Shown piece after piece: positions 1 through 12,151 of a stretch of DNA of 64,000 nucleotides. How positions within the stretch are numbered: the stretch's first letter is position 1; every line of letters starts with the position of its first letter. A program made the translations under genes and the position numbers. Below the pieces are notes generated by a model. That model was not told the origin of the DNA. It worked only from the letters and a program-made list of their open reading frames with translations, and did not search any database. This DNA is from Dipetalonema caudispina (Eukaryota > Nematoda > Chromadorea > Rhabditida > Onchocercidae). Where the stretch lies: NCBI GenBank assembly GCA_013365325.1, contig JABVXV010000057.1:218587-282586 (forward strand), read 5' to 3'.

Positions 1-618
1 TCGTCCAATAGTAGCAGAATTTTGAGATTTTTCTTCCAGCATTTCTTGTTTGCTGTATTTTTGCAGCGATTTCATCGGAAATATTGGAAATTTGAATAAG
101 ATACCTGCTGAGAAATCCCAGCAAATCTCGACTACACTTCATCGATTGATCAGTCATAGTAGTTAACATCAAGGAATGTCATCTATTGGATCAATCACAA
201 TTTACTGATTATCCTTACTGTAAGGTAAAAGCAGATCCTTTGTAATCAATAGATTTTATTATTTTCAGACTGATAAATGAAGCAGCATATTGGCGTTTAT
301 TTTCTTCCATAATAGTTTGATTTTAAGTTGACAGCATAAGAAAATTGTATGATAATAGTTATGATCATATAACGATAGTCGTCATCTGTAGAAGTATTCG
401 GTAAGGAAGAAAATCGCATGGAAATTCATATCAAGAAATCATTTAGGTTTACTTTAGAAAAAGTTGCATCTTATTTCTTAGTTTATGATACGATGAAATT
501 AGTAGGTCATCATTTCTATTATTTATTAAAAAGAGATAATGAGTTGTGAAAATATTATCAAAATGATTAATTTATCATTACGAGTTCATAGTGTTACTGA
601 AGTATAATTTACTGTTAG
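1..618. other. No gene recognised
   Basis: AT-rich sequence with short frames only. It should contain the upstream part (intron or earlier exons) of the plus-strand LITAF gene that ends at 778, but I could not find the N-terminal CxxC exon of that gene here. It may lie left of the window. Confidence 0.5.
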
Positions 619-778
619 TCTCTTCACATGGATTAGTTTTTTAATTGTTCTGATGGTTAGCCTTTTCATTCTATCTTTATTATTTCTTTGCGTTAATACA
701 TTTAATGATTCGCATTATTATTGCTCCAATTGCAAAGGTTGGATCGGAACCTATCGACGATTGGGTAAAAGTAAGTAA
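619..778 (+). CDS. LITAF-domain protein, 3' terminal exon (partial gene)
   Basis: A 3' splice site (ctgttag) at 616-618 opens a frame that runs to TAA at 776-778. The 52 visible residues contain a hydrophobic stretch (WISFLIVLMVSLFILSLLF), then HYYCSNCKGWIGTYRRLGK. This is the second half of a LITAF domain: the membrane-inserting hydrophobic segment followed by the distal CxxC zinc knuckle and the usual G-T-Y. LITAF proteins are small zinc-binding, monotopic proteins of the late endosomal/lysosomal membrane. The first half, with the proximal CxxC and any PPxY motif, was not found in the preceding 600 bases, so the gene is partial. Stop codon and acceptor are direct observations; family assignment rests on the motif. 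A second LITAF gene faces it at 2286-2985. Confidence 0.7.
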
Positions 779-2285
779 CGATCTTCTGTTTTCTTTTGCA
801 GATATTCTGTTAATGTGAAGTTTTGCCTTCCATATTCATTTGTTTGTGTAACAATTAACTTTTTATAAAATTTTTAGAAGTTTTAGACTTCAACATTCTG
901 ATCAAAGGATAAGCTTGTATAAATTGACTCTAAAAAGTTTTTCTTTCATCGTTCCTTTTTTTTTTGGAAGGGATTACATGATGAAAAAAAAAAAGAATTT
1001 CTCGAAATAAATATAAATCTTGTCAGTAACTCATTGCCAAGTGATTTACATCAAAAAAAAATGATCAAATAACGGATCTACAGATGGGCGGATATTTGAA
1101 ATTAGTAAAATGGGGAGTTGGAGATAACTAATAGGAGAATGGAAGATTCTAAAGTTAATTGATGGAGATGCAAATACTGTAGGTAGAATGCTGAAGATAT
1201 TTTCGTTGATTTAACTTTGGTTCTTACACATTTCTTGAAATAATTAAGTGAGAAACAATTCATTTTCCATATTTCTTACAACAACCGGTTAGTTTTCGAA
1301 AAATGCATTAAGCAGATCTCAGTCATGCACACCATGAAACAATAATGTTAGTTAAGAGATAAAAGTGTTGACAAATTCACACGAAGATACAAAGGATGAC
1401 AAATTTTTAAGAATTTTTTGGTGGATAAAATGCAAACTTGGAAAAGTTTGAGAAAACATAGAAATAATGATTTGGCTAGCTTGAATACAATTGTTAATTG
1501 CATTTAAAGCTATAAATTTATGCTTTTACACATTTTTAAACACTAGCTACTTGAAACTGTTTTATTCTGCTATTTATCTCTTCCGAATAATCATTTTGAT
1601 CAATTACTTATGAGATGCAGATTTTCTAATTTTCACCAGAAACTTATAAAAATACCGAGTAAAAAGCGTTTTGATATTTCTGTTCTTGGCTTTTTTTCAC
1701 CTTTCAATCAAGACAAGTAAAGTAACAAAGCTTAGTGGTAAACGTTAGGTCAAAAAAACTAAATTGCACTGTATTACTCAAACCTGGCTTTAGATCCCTA
1801 AAATGTGTATAACTCTAATAAAATCCAGAAGTTCCGTATTGCATTCAAGAAAGTAAACAAGCATACAATGATCAAAATAGTTACAGATGAAAAAGGAAGA
1901 ATTACAAACTGATAAAAAGAAAGCCGAAAATTGGCACTTAAGAAGGTACAGTGGTAAGAGTATTTCTGATAAAAACTGAGAAATTAATGAAAAATATATA
2001 AAGTCACCATTTTTGTTGAATATGATACGTATCCGTACAGGATACCCATTAAAATATGCAGTGATACTTTGAAATTCCTTCAAAAATCTTCATTAGCATG
2101 GGAAATATCCTACCTATGGGTTTTAAAGCTTACTGCTTAACAATTTAACCTTATAATAAAAGAAGACAAACGTTTGAACTGCAATATGACTTTGTCATTA
2201 AACTTTGATACAAGATAAACATAAATTACATAAATTAATCCAAGCTATGATAGATCATTGAAATGTATACCAATCACAATGTTCT
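779..2285. other. Spacer between the two convergent LITAF genes
   Basis: AT-rich with short A and T runs. Should hold both 3' UTRs. No frame with coding character was recognised on either strand. Confidence 0.5.
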
Positions 2286-2985
2286 TTATACCCTAGTAAA
2301 ACGTCCAAGAGTTCGTTTGCAGGATGGACATGAGTGGGCAACATCTCGACAATTATCCATGTAGAACGGGACACAGCAAAGGCACCACGGGAAAAGTAGA
2401 AAGAAACCGAGCAGAAAACATATTCCCATAATAATCCATGGCAATGCACCGATTATCCTTTGTATTGATGTTACAATATGTGCCTGTTTTAAAAACATTA
2501 ATTTTTTTTAAAAAAATTTCAAACAATCAATTAAAATTTTGTTTGCTTCCTTCTTAATTTCTAAGCATTTAAAGCGTCCAAAAAAAAAGAAAACAATTAA
2601 TATGGAAGAAATGACATTAAATAACAATGAAGTTTAGTTAACAAGCAAAATTAGTGGCAGTCGCAATGAATATTTTATATTTGAAAATCTCAGAATAGCA
2701 TTATATCAAGTTTAGATTTTATTGAAATTTTGAAATTTTAAGAAAATAACTACAAACCTGACAATATGGACAATCAGTTTCAATAGGATTGGGTCCAAAA
2801 ATAGGTGTAGTTGAGGAAATTAAATTAACACGGAATGGTGTAGCAGTAACAATATTTTCATTGGTGCTCGTTGTGGTTGTTAATGTTAATGGTGCTGATG
2901 AAGTTGTAGTGGCATCAGTAGTGATAGAATCATCATTTTTAAGAAGTTCTTCATATTTTGGTGGTAGATTATCGTTAACAATCAT
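2286..2985 (-). CDS. LITAF-domain protein (LITAF/SIMPLE family)
   Basis: Two exons, 2985-2758 and 2483-2286, joined in phase 0 (CAG|GTTTGT donor, AAACAG acceptor), give 141 residues. Near the start is a PPxY motif (NLPPKYEELL), which in LITAF proteins binds WW domains of NEDD4-type ligases; then a Thr/Ser-rich linker; then the LITAF domain with the proximal knuckle (TDCPYCQ) just before the intron, a hydrophobic segment (LPWIIMGICFLLGFFLLFP) and the distal knuckle (HSCPSCKRTLGRF). Length and order match the family (about 110-160 residues). The protein should sit on the cytosolic face of late endosomes or lysosomes. ATG 2985 is the first in-frame Met; the frame stays open upstream with GTG at 3018, so a further 5' exon is possible. 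It lies tail to tail with a second LITAF gene ending at 778. Confidence 0.88.
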
Positions 2986-4852
2986 CACGACATCAACATT
3001 GATGAGAAACAAACTCACCCGTTCACTAAGATAATTGATCTAAAAATGTTTCACATTGAAATGGTTAAAAAAAAAAAAAAAAAAATTGTTAATGCGTTAT
3101 ATGTCGCAAGATTGTAAAGAGAAAAAAAAAAGGCTAGGATATGTTGTACAATATCATTGTACAACATCAGGATTCTGCACTAAATTCTCTTCTAATTGTT
3201 TAATCAATTAATTACTAACTAGAGAGCAATACTTATTTATATTTTCAGTTTAGAAGTTGATTGAGCATACACATATGACTTCAACAGATTAATAAGCAAT
3301 TTAATGGAAAATATGACAAGTCTTAGTGACTACAATATAGCGCTAATAGCTTTTCTCTTCTTCTTCTTCGTAAGACAAAAAGTATTTTTGCTCAATAACT
3401 AATAGGATATTTACTGAGAGAAATGTAAAACTGAAAATTGAATTTCAAAACTTTTCGGCAACATTTCTTTCATCACTAAAATAATTCCTATATATCAATC
3501 ATGCAACAAATCAATAATTTGAAATAAATAGAAAAAAAAAATTTTTTTTTCAAAAAATAACCAAAGAAGTAAGAAGAAAAAAAACGATATAAAAGAATTA
3601 AAACAATGAAAAAAAAAAAAGGCTGGAATGTTAAAATATATATTTGGTTTGTAAAAAATAAATAAACTAAAATATTTATACAATGAAGTTGTAACCGAAT
3701 TCAATGATAGAAAAGGAATACTTGATGGCTTAAACCAAATCTTAGACTAACACTTTATTAAGTAACAACTAAGAGTTCAGAGGTACGTCTATTTTTTTAT
3801 ACGAAGAAACTGTTCAAAACTTGACATTTTGCAAGAAAAAAAAAAAAAAAGAAAAAAGAGAAATAAGCAAGAAAAAGTAACTTTTCCAAATAGAAACAAT
3901 CTTCCAATCGCAGCAAAGTTATATGAATTATATTAAGAACGATCATTACAACAATGTAGCATTTTCAGCTTCTTATAAATGCCACGAATGAATGATGTCA
4001 TCGATCCAGAAGAAATGATTATTAATGTTACATGTAATACATCACGAGGATAAGGATACTTATGACATATAGTAGTGAAATCTTAAGAATATAGAAATAT
4101 CCTTATTTCAACTACATTTGATAATAGAGGATATGATGTGGTGAAAGAGAAAGAGAGAGAGAGAGAGAGAGACATGAAGGTGGGCAAGATCAGACAAAAT
4201 CAAAGTTATGTATGTGCTCTCGGCTTGATAGCAGGATTTCAACGTATATCCATTGTCAATCCCGGGTCAACTCTTCTTATAAACTAATTAATTTGGTATG
4301 TATATTTTAAGTGAATCAATTTTCAACAGTTATCAATTACCAACCGAACCTAGCCAAATAAGGAAAACATCTGGCACAGTGGACTGCTTCCGGTAGTTTC
4401 AACGAGTTACTGCACTGAAAAAAAAGATCTTAAAATGAAGTTAGTAGTGTTACTTTAACATGAGGACATGCTTTAATGAGTAGTTTCTGGTCAATTTTTT
4501 CAATGTACTTAGGATAAAAAGGCCTTTTGTAAATTTAAAATCGATAAGTTTAAACTATACCAACATCTAAATTCCACTAATAACGTAATGTAAGCTACGA
4601 AGAGCACTTTGCAAAACAGAAGTAGTCAAATAATTACAAGCATAGTTTAGGAAATCTTTATTTGTAATAAACCTTGAAAAATATTCACATATCCTGCAAT
4701 TAGCCTTCACAAATTGCAAAAATAGTAATAGTAATAAATAACGGATAGGAGTACTGAACAAAAAAGAATCCGCGCCTTTTTATTATATAACAATTTTTTT
4801 TCTAAAAATAATAAAAAAAGTGTAATAGGTGAAGATTAATGTGAAATTGTAA
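2986..4852. other. Intergenic, low complexity, with one candidate exon
   Basis: Long A runs (about 3069-3087 and 3836-3852) and a GA repeat near 4160. One stretch on the minus strand, 4414-4350, looks like an exon: it follows a strong acceptor (tctttttttttcag) and ends at AG|GTTCGG, with an open frame containing AVHCARCFPYLA. A neighbouring minus-strand frame (about 4744-4567) contains NCRICEYFSRF after a leucine run. I could not assemble a convincing gene from these pieces. Confidence 0.35.
4153..4172. repeat. (GA)n microsatellite
   Basis: About ten uninterrupted GA units, preceded by an imperfect GAAAGAGAAA stretch. Confidence 0.9.
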
Positions 4853-6137
<1,285 letters not shown>

Positions 6138-7219
6138 TCATGGCCGCGATTGTACTAATTCTCTAATGTTCTTCTCCGATTCAGCTAAATTCTTTTCCAA
6201 ATATTTTCTTTGATGATCGATTGCAGTTATTTTTTCGTCTGCTTTCACAATCTACGAATGAAATCTTTATTCTTGAATAAGGAATCAATTTTATTTTCCA
6301 AATTTTCAAGTATCCTAATATAAACTTTATTTTGAGTATTATTACAAAAAAGAAAAGAAAAGCAGTCCACTTAATATTACGTATTTTTGAGAAATCCCAT
6401 GTTAATTTTCAGGGTAATGAAACAGTTCATTGCTGGTTATTTCTAAATTTATCGCCAAAAATAATATAGTGAAGGAATTCTTCTCAATGAAATAGGAGTA
6501 CTCAAACAGAATAAAACTTAAATACTTTGAACTTCTTAACAACTTACTTCTTCTTCATGTCGTGCGATCTCCGATTCCACGGTTCCTTTCGCAAATATTC
6601 GGCCGATAGTCATGTATACAGGCGTATTCTTGTTCAATTCCAAAAGCTGTGTTTTGGTTAGTTCTGCTATTCGTCGCTTCTGGAAGTAGTAAAGTGAAAT
6701 GTTACTTTTTATTTTTAGCCGCCTGTTTTATACTGTTGTCCGATATCGAGGAATCTAGTACACGCTTGGTAAATGATGTCAACTACGGTTTTCACTAAAC
6801 CGTTGCCTATGAAACAATGCAAATCAAGAATCTGTCACTACATTAAATCTTGACTTGTATACCAAAAAATCTTATATGCAAAGTAAACAGTTTAGTAGAA
6901 ACAAAATAAGTAAAGTACCTGTTCCTGTTGCTTCTTTAACGAATCACCAAGTTGTAAACGACGATTTGTGTCAACCACTTTGGTTTGTAACTCTCTAAAC
7001 GCCTAAAATTGAAGCTGGTATTCAATTAATAGTAATCAATTCCCTTAATATTCAGGAAAAAAGTAGGACTCAGCTGATGGTAGGTGTTATATTTTTTTGA
7101 GAATAAACAGCACACTTGTATTGTTTATCCTTCGCTGACGAATATTATGAGACAGACTTCCAATATTTATATAAATATGAACATACCTTCTTCAACTGTG
7201 CCGAGTAATCGTCTGCCAT
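6138..7219 (-). CDS. pfd-1: Prefoldin subunit 1
   Basis: Four exons, 7219-7187, 7002-6919, 6679-6548 and 6251-6138, all joined in phase 0, give 120 residues (human PFDN1 has 122). The order of elements matches a beta-type prefoldin: an N-terminal coiled-coil helix (ELQTKVVDTNRRLQLGDSL), the hairpin region (NKNTPVYMTIGRIFAKGTVE, equivalent to the NMYEGVGRMF segment of PFDN1), and a C-terminal helix (KYLEKNLAESEKNIRELVQ). PFDN1 is one of four beta subunits of the hexameric jellyfish-shaped co-chaperone that hands nascent actin and tubulin to the chaperonin CCT. A 3' splice-like ccttcag lies two bases before the ATG, consistent with spliced-leader addition, which is common in nematodes. Same strand as its neighbours RPB10 and the gene at 7.9-10.7 kb. 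Confidence 0.95.
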
Positions 7220-7944
7220 AACTGAAGGCAAATAAATCTCCACTGAAACTTGAAAAGCAATAAATTTAGGAAACAATCAGTACTACTAAAACAACATCAC
7301 CTCAGTTTTTTGTTTATTCGTAGATATTCATAGCTGTAGTTATGAAAATCGAATGTTTACAGCCAGCTCATTCTTAGTTCATCCAGATTAAATCCTTAAA
7401 AATTTAAGAGAAAAAAATAATCTTATTCCTGTCAAGTGAAACAACGCTCCGATGCCTAATTCACTTATTCTCTAAACATTCACGAGAAACTGCACTTGTT
7501 CAAAGTGAAATTTCATGCCGCTGTCCTATCTGCTATGCTGAAACCTCATAAACAGTCGATCTTCTATAATTACGGCATAAATTCTATGACAAAACTGGAA
7601 CCTTCAGAAACACACTGCACTTCGCTGCAAGTGATATGTTAGGAACTAGAAGTTTGGTGCTGATGCAATCACACAGGTTTGAAAAATTAGCCAGGACGAA
7701 AATAATTTATTCAATTATGAAAAGTTAAGAAATAAGAACAGAAAAAAGTTACCAGTGTAAATAATTGGAAGTAAAACCTCAAAAAGGTTGACCTGTAGAG
7801 ATTTCAACATGTTTGAATAATCTGTATCAAAAATCATGAAAAATCGATGCATTACAATTTTTGAACGCGTAGCGTTCAATATTACTAATGATATTTACAT
7901 GATTTAGGGCGGAAAATATCGTTATAATGTCTAGTAGGCAAATG

Positions 7945-10735
7945 TCACCATGCCATTCGTTTTTTCGCACCAGTTTGGAGCATAAGGTTGCCCAATTCCA
8001 ACAGTTTTTGGCCACTAAAGCTCTTGCCTTATAAACGAGGTTATAACGATAAGTGTTACAATTATTCAGGAATTATAAAGGAAGGTATATCTAAATTAAA
8101 GTGCATAATGAAACATATAAACAAATCAAGCATACTTTGCAATAAAAGAACATAAATCATTAAAAAGAACTGGATCGATTTTCTTGATATTTTTGGCCAC
8201 CAACTGATATGCCAACATTCTGCTGATGAAATCAATCGTTTCACAATCCTTATCACAAATTAAGTCCTGGAACCAGAAATACGCATATTACGATATTCTG
8301 CCGTAAAAATATAATAAACAGAGCAAAAAGCACAGTCTATAGCTTTTTAGTCCCGAAATATCCTTCTCTGATTTCATACAACCTTTTGAAAAAATAGCTG
8401 AATCAAATTCCAGCAGATCCACATCTCGGTTACAAAAGTGATTTGAGTTGAACTCACAAAATACATCCCGCTCATTTAAAAAGCAAATCCAAAAACATAA
8501 GAATGAAAACAAGCTAACATTCTTCTCCACTGCATCCTCAAGAGCCATCGGTCGACCGCTCCCAGCAATATCATTATTCTTATCCTTATCAGAAACACTG
8601 AGCGCCTCAAATTCCTCTCCTACTATTCCAACCTGTACATCTCGCAATCCTTCATCAACAATACGAGCATAACATGCAGGGATAGGATATTCGGGAAAAT
8701 ACAAAAGCTGTGGAGCAACGTAAACCTAAAAAGGTAGCAGTTTATAAATAAATTGAATCGTCCTCTAAAGAAAGCGTATCATTTCTGATATCTACACCAA
8801 CGCTTAACTAGTACTTGAAAGAAAGTGATTTTTTAACTACTAAATACATTGGAAGTGGATAATATCATTCTTTAGAAATCATTACGAGTACCAGGCTTCC
8901 CAAAGAATAATAGCACGGTCGCCAAAACAATTTTCTGTCCGACCAGGTCACTCAATGATCAAGTTATCGGTGGTTTAAGAATAACTTACTTGAATAGCAC
9001 GAGCCTTTTTCAAGTCTTCTTCACGCACAGTGTGAGCAAAATCAAATGAATGAACATATGCAAAGCCTTTATCTTCATCGTACCTATCAAATAACTGTAA
9101 AATACAAGTGTTCTTTTCCTTGAAAGCATGAAATCGACCCTAAAAACAAGCAAAAATGAATGCAACAGCAATAGAGAGCATTTTTTGATTCCTCTATCCT
9201 TAATGAAATAACATTAATTCTGCCTCTTTTCCCCATAAGCACTGAAAGTCGAAGGTATGCATAACAATACTTCTCAAATGTTAAAGCATTAGATTAATTG
9301 CATAAGTTCATCCTGATAGTTCTAGCCACATTTGGCAGTCTCTACGGAGATAAATTTCAATGTTAAATGTGCCAAATTTCTCAAGTTCACCAAAAAACTG
9401 TAGAACATTGCATTTCTGGTAATTATTACATTTTCACTTGTATCCAAACTGTGACTAAATCATAATGCATATAATCACTTTGCATCCAATAATTTTTTAA
9501 TTTGATTAAACTTAATGCTTTTATAAAAAGCGTTGTGTTTTTCTCCTTTCTCCTTTCATCACTATGAAACTGCGTTATTTGAAAAATAATACTGAAACCT
9601 TGAGACAGTTACATATGCAACTTTGATCAATTTTTCTTATTAGTAAATTTATGGAAAAATCATCGAAAAGTCTCGATTCATCTTACCAAGCATCGCCTGA
9701 CGCATTGGCTAAGCTTTGGATCTTCGCAGTCTTCGCGCCCAGCAGTTCGAGCTTCCCAGAATGAATTGAAATTAGCTTCGCATGGGACAACTGATATAAC
9801 GCCGCAATGTATCCAAGTAAGTGGACTTGGTTTAAACTTCTTGCAAACTGCAGAAAAAAATGATCTATTAATATATAAAAAGGCAAATGAACTTTGTGTT
9901 TCAAGAGACCAATTTCTAAAATCTTAACTGCTGTCAAATCACCCTAGGTTAAAATGGAGTAATCCAATTATGGTCAAAATCAACGACACTTGAGTTTGTC
10001 GCCTAACAAAGCGCGGAAGTGTTGTTCTCATAATCTGTATTTTTCATTACTAATAAATCACATCACATTTCTAAGAAATGATTAGGAATTTATAAAGTGC
10101 AGACAAAGAGTATATAAAATCCATAATAGATAATAACCAACGAGTTCCGTTCAAATATACGCGACCCAAATGCGGGCTCAGTCCAACGCTGCTTCCGAAT
10201 GTGATATTCCCTATGAACACTGGTGTTTGGATACGTAAATTCACTACACCCGTTTTGGAAACTGAAGTGCCAGTGGGCAATAGTTCATCGATGACTTCCG
10301 GTTTTCCGGCATCAACAAAATTACAGCAGGTACGTTCAAATGTCTGAAAAACCTGTATGTAAACGAATCAGAGTATTCTTTACTTCATAATTGCAACATA
10401 TATATCGCGTAAGTGCTTGCACTTAACCACTCTTGCTAGTAATCGTTAACTCTGATTAATAAATATATCTTCCAGTCCTTCCAGCTTCCAAACATATATG
10501 CCAACTACGCAATACTTCCCACTGATCAATGTCATATTTAACTTACCAAAACAGGTCCCGTATTCGGTTCAATTTCAACTGAAAGCCAATTGCTTAATTG
10601 TACTAAATCCTTATCGAAATTGCGCGAAATGAGTACACGCCCATAACCGCTCGCATGAATAATACCATAATTCATCCCAAGATCTACGCGTACAACAACA
10701 CCTTTCGCTACCGGTTTCACTGTTCCTTCATCCAT
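7945..10735 (-). CDS. Unrecognised conserved-looking protein, weakly Tudor-like
   Basis: Seven exons assemble with matching phases: (10780)10735-10547, 10343-10142, 9847-9687, 9139-8990, 8725-8519, 8266-8136 and 8014-7945; stop TGA at 7947-7945. From ATG 10735 this is 369 residues; the frame is open 15 codons upstream, so a 5' exon may be missing. I do not recognise the family. The first exon has alternating hydrophobic strands (KGVVVRVDLGMNYGIIHASG), like an OB-fold or cold-shock-type barrel. Exons four and five (LQLFDRYDEDKGFAYVHSFD, then PQLLYFPEYPIPACYARIV) resemble a degenerate Tudor domain: a D-x-G-x-A-Y-V strand turn followed by a proline-bounded LP-type segment. If so, a germline RNA-granule role would be a guess. 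The third exon is read in the frame that is not the longest open one, because only that frame joins both neighbours. The last exon (GQKLLELGNLMLQTGAKKRM) is the least certain. Confidence 0.6.
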
Positions 10736-11673
10736 CTTCGGGAAAACAAACGTAACTTGATTTCTCTCCCATATTTGCAATCTATTTTATTGCGACGGGA
10801 AACAATAAAGAATGTCGAAACAAATCAGGATGACTGTACTCAACTTTTCCCAAGGATAAAAACAGTAAAAAAACAATTGCTCTTCACTTCATATTTCTTC
10901 AGTACTTGACTGACCCGGAGTACTCCTGCATTATTCTTCACTCCAATCACTGATATCCCACTACCTATCTGTTACCTCCACCACCTCTCAAAGAAAACGA
11001 CAAGATCTACACTCTACAGGACCCACGATGTTTGCAATTTAGAAGTCTGGTGGATGAAATAGCCTTCTCCAACCTATACCTGAAAATCCATATTGCTGCA
11101 TTCCTCCCACTATCTCAATCCTACTACAGAATATAGCCATCTGTATATTGGCAAATATACGATATGTATTACATAGAGTGTATGTTTCTGTGTCAAAATA
11201 ACCATAATGTTTATTTTATTTCTTCTGATGATAACAGTAGAAAATTCTGTCAATTGAGTGCAAAGCTCGTAACATGAAAACAATCATTACACGAAGCACA
11301 AAAGTGACGAATAAACAATAACGAAGAAACGGGATGGATGAAGTGGTTAATCTTGCTTGCCTTCCGGACAATGTGCTGAAATCCCAGAACTGTCAGTAAA
11401 ATACGTCAACCTTACTTGACTACAACGAAAATGTACAGCAATTTGAAAATCAAATGCTTTAGAACATAATTCAGTTATGGTATTGCAAAAAATTACGTTT
11501 GAATTTTTTTTGCTGCTTTTTTACACAATTTAAATACAGTCATACAACTAAACAACAATGTCTCAAGTAGATCAGGATGGGATCTTCTGAACATGAATAT
11601 CTTTAACTAAACTGAAGCTGACTCCAAATCAACGATACAATTCAGAACTTCGTCTCTCCCCTTCCACCATTAA
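10736..11673. other. Spacer with a pyrimidine/C-rich plus-strand stretch
   Basis: About 10900-11120 is less AT-rich than its surroundings and rich in C and CT blocks on the plus strand. It lies just upstream of the minus-strand gene ending at 7945, so promoter sequence is possible. No frame or RNA gene recognised. Confidence 0.4.
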
Positions 11674-12151
11674 TCACTTCTTCGCTTGCCTTCGCTTACG
11701 CTTTAGTCGACGCATACGCTTTTTACGCCACTACAAATAAACATTTTAAAGAAAATCAAATCTTGAAAAGAGTTAAAATTTCTTACAAAACAAGTCACTT
11801 CACAAAATTGCTGCCAGCGTCTCAGGTCATAGATAATAGCCAAATATCTAACATCTCTTTCAAATGCATTTTATACTTTTATTCATGTACGATAACTTAG
11901 AAATGTTACTGCTGGAAAAGGTAAAGCTGAGTACTAGAATACAGGTTAATACATGCTTTGTGTTTAACCTGTATTTTAACAGGCAGCATTCAGTATGTCT
12001 GAAAAGATGTGTGAAGAAGCTAGCAACAATCAGAAGTCCTAATCTAACGTTTACCAAGCCAGAAAAAAACTCCCAGCTATGCATCTTTAAGGTCAAAACA
12101 TTACAACTTCTTGTATGAAAATGAGAGAAAAAAGCAAACCTTATCTCTCAT
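11674..12151 (-). CDS. rpl-41: 60S ribosomal protein L41 (eL41)
   Basis: Two exons: 12151-12140 encodes only MRDK, and 11730-11674 encodes WRKKRMRRLKRKRRQAKK plus TGA, in phase 0. The junction (AAG|GTTTGC donor, TTTGTAG acceptor) restores the near-invariant eL41 core MRxKWRKKRMRRLKRKRR. eL41 is the smallest eukaryotic ribosomal protein, a single basic helix at the subunit bridge of the ribosome. At 22 residues this copy is shorter than the usual 25: the common KMRxRSK tail is replaced by QAKK. The first exon is a 12-base coding microexon, so neither piece can be found as a long frame. A cctaaag acceptor-like signal abuts the ATG, which may be a spliced-leader site. The intron position after MRxK and the highly basic composition make the call firm. 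Confidence 0.93.

Noticed and set aside
9683..9937. 84-codon minus-strand frame (ARSLNQVHLLGYIAALYQ)
   Set aside because: It overlaps a real exon in the wrong frame; only the alternative frame (SPLTWIHCGVISVV) joins the exons on both sides.
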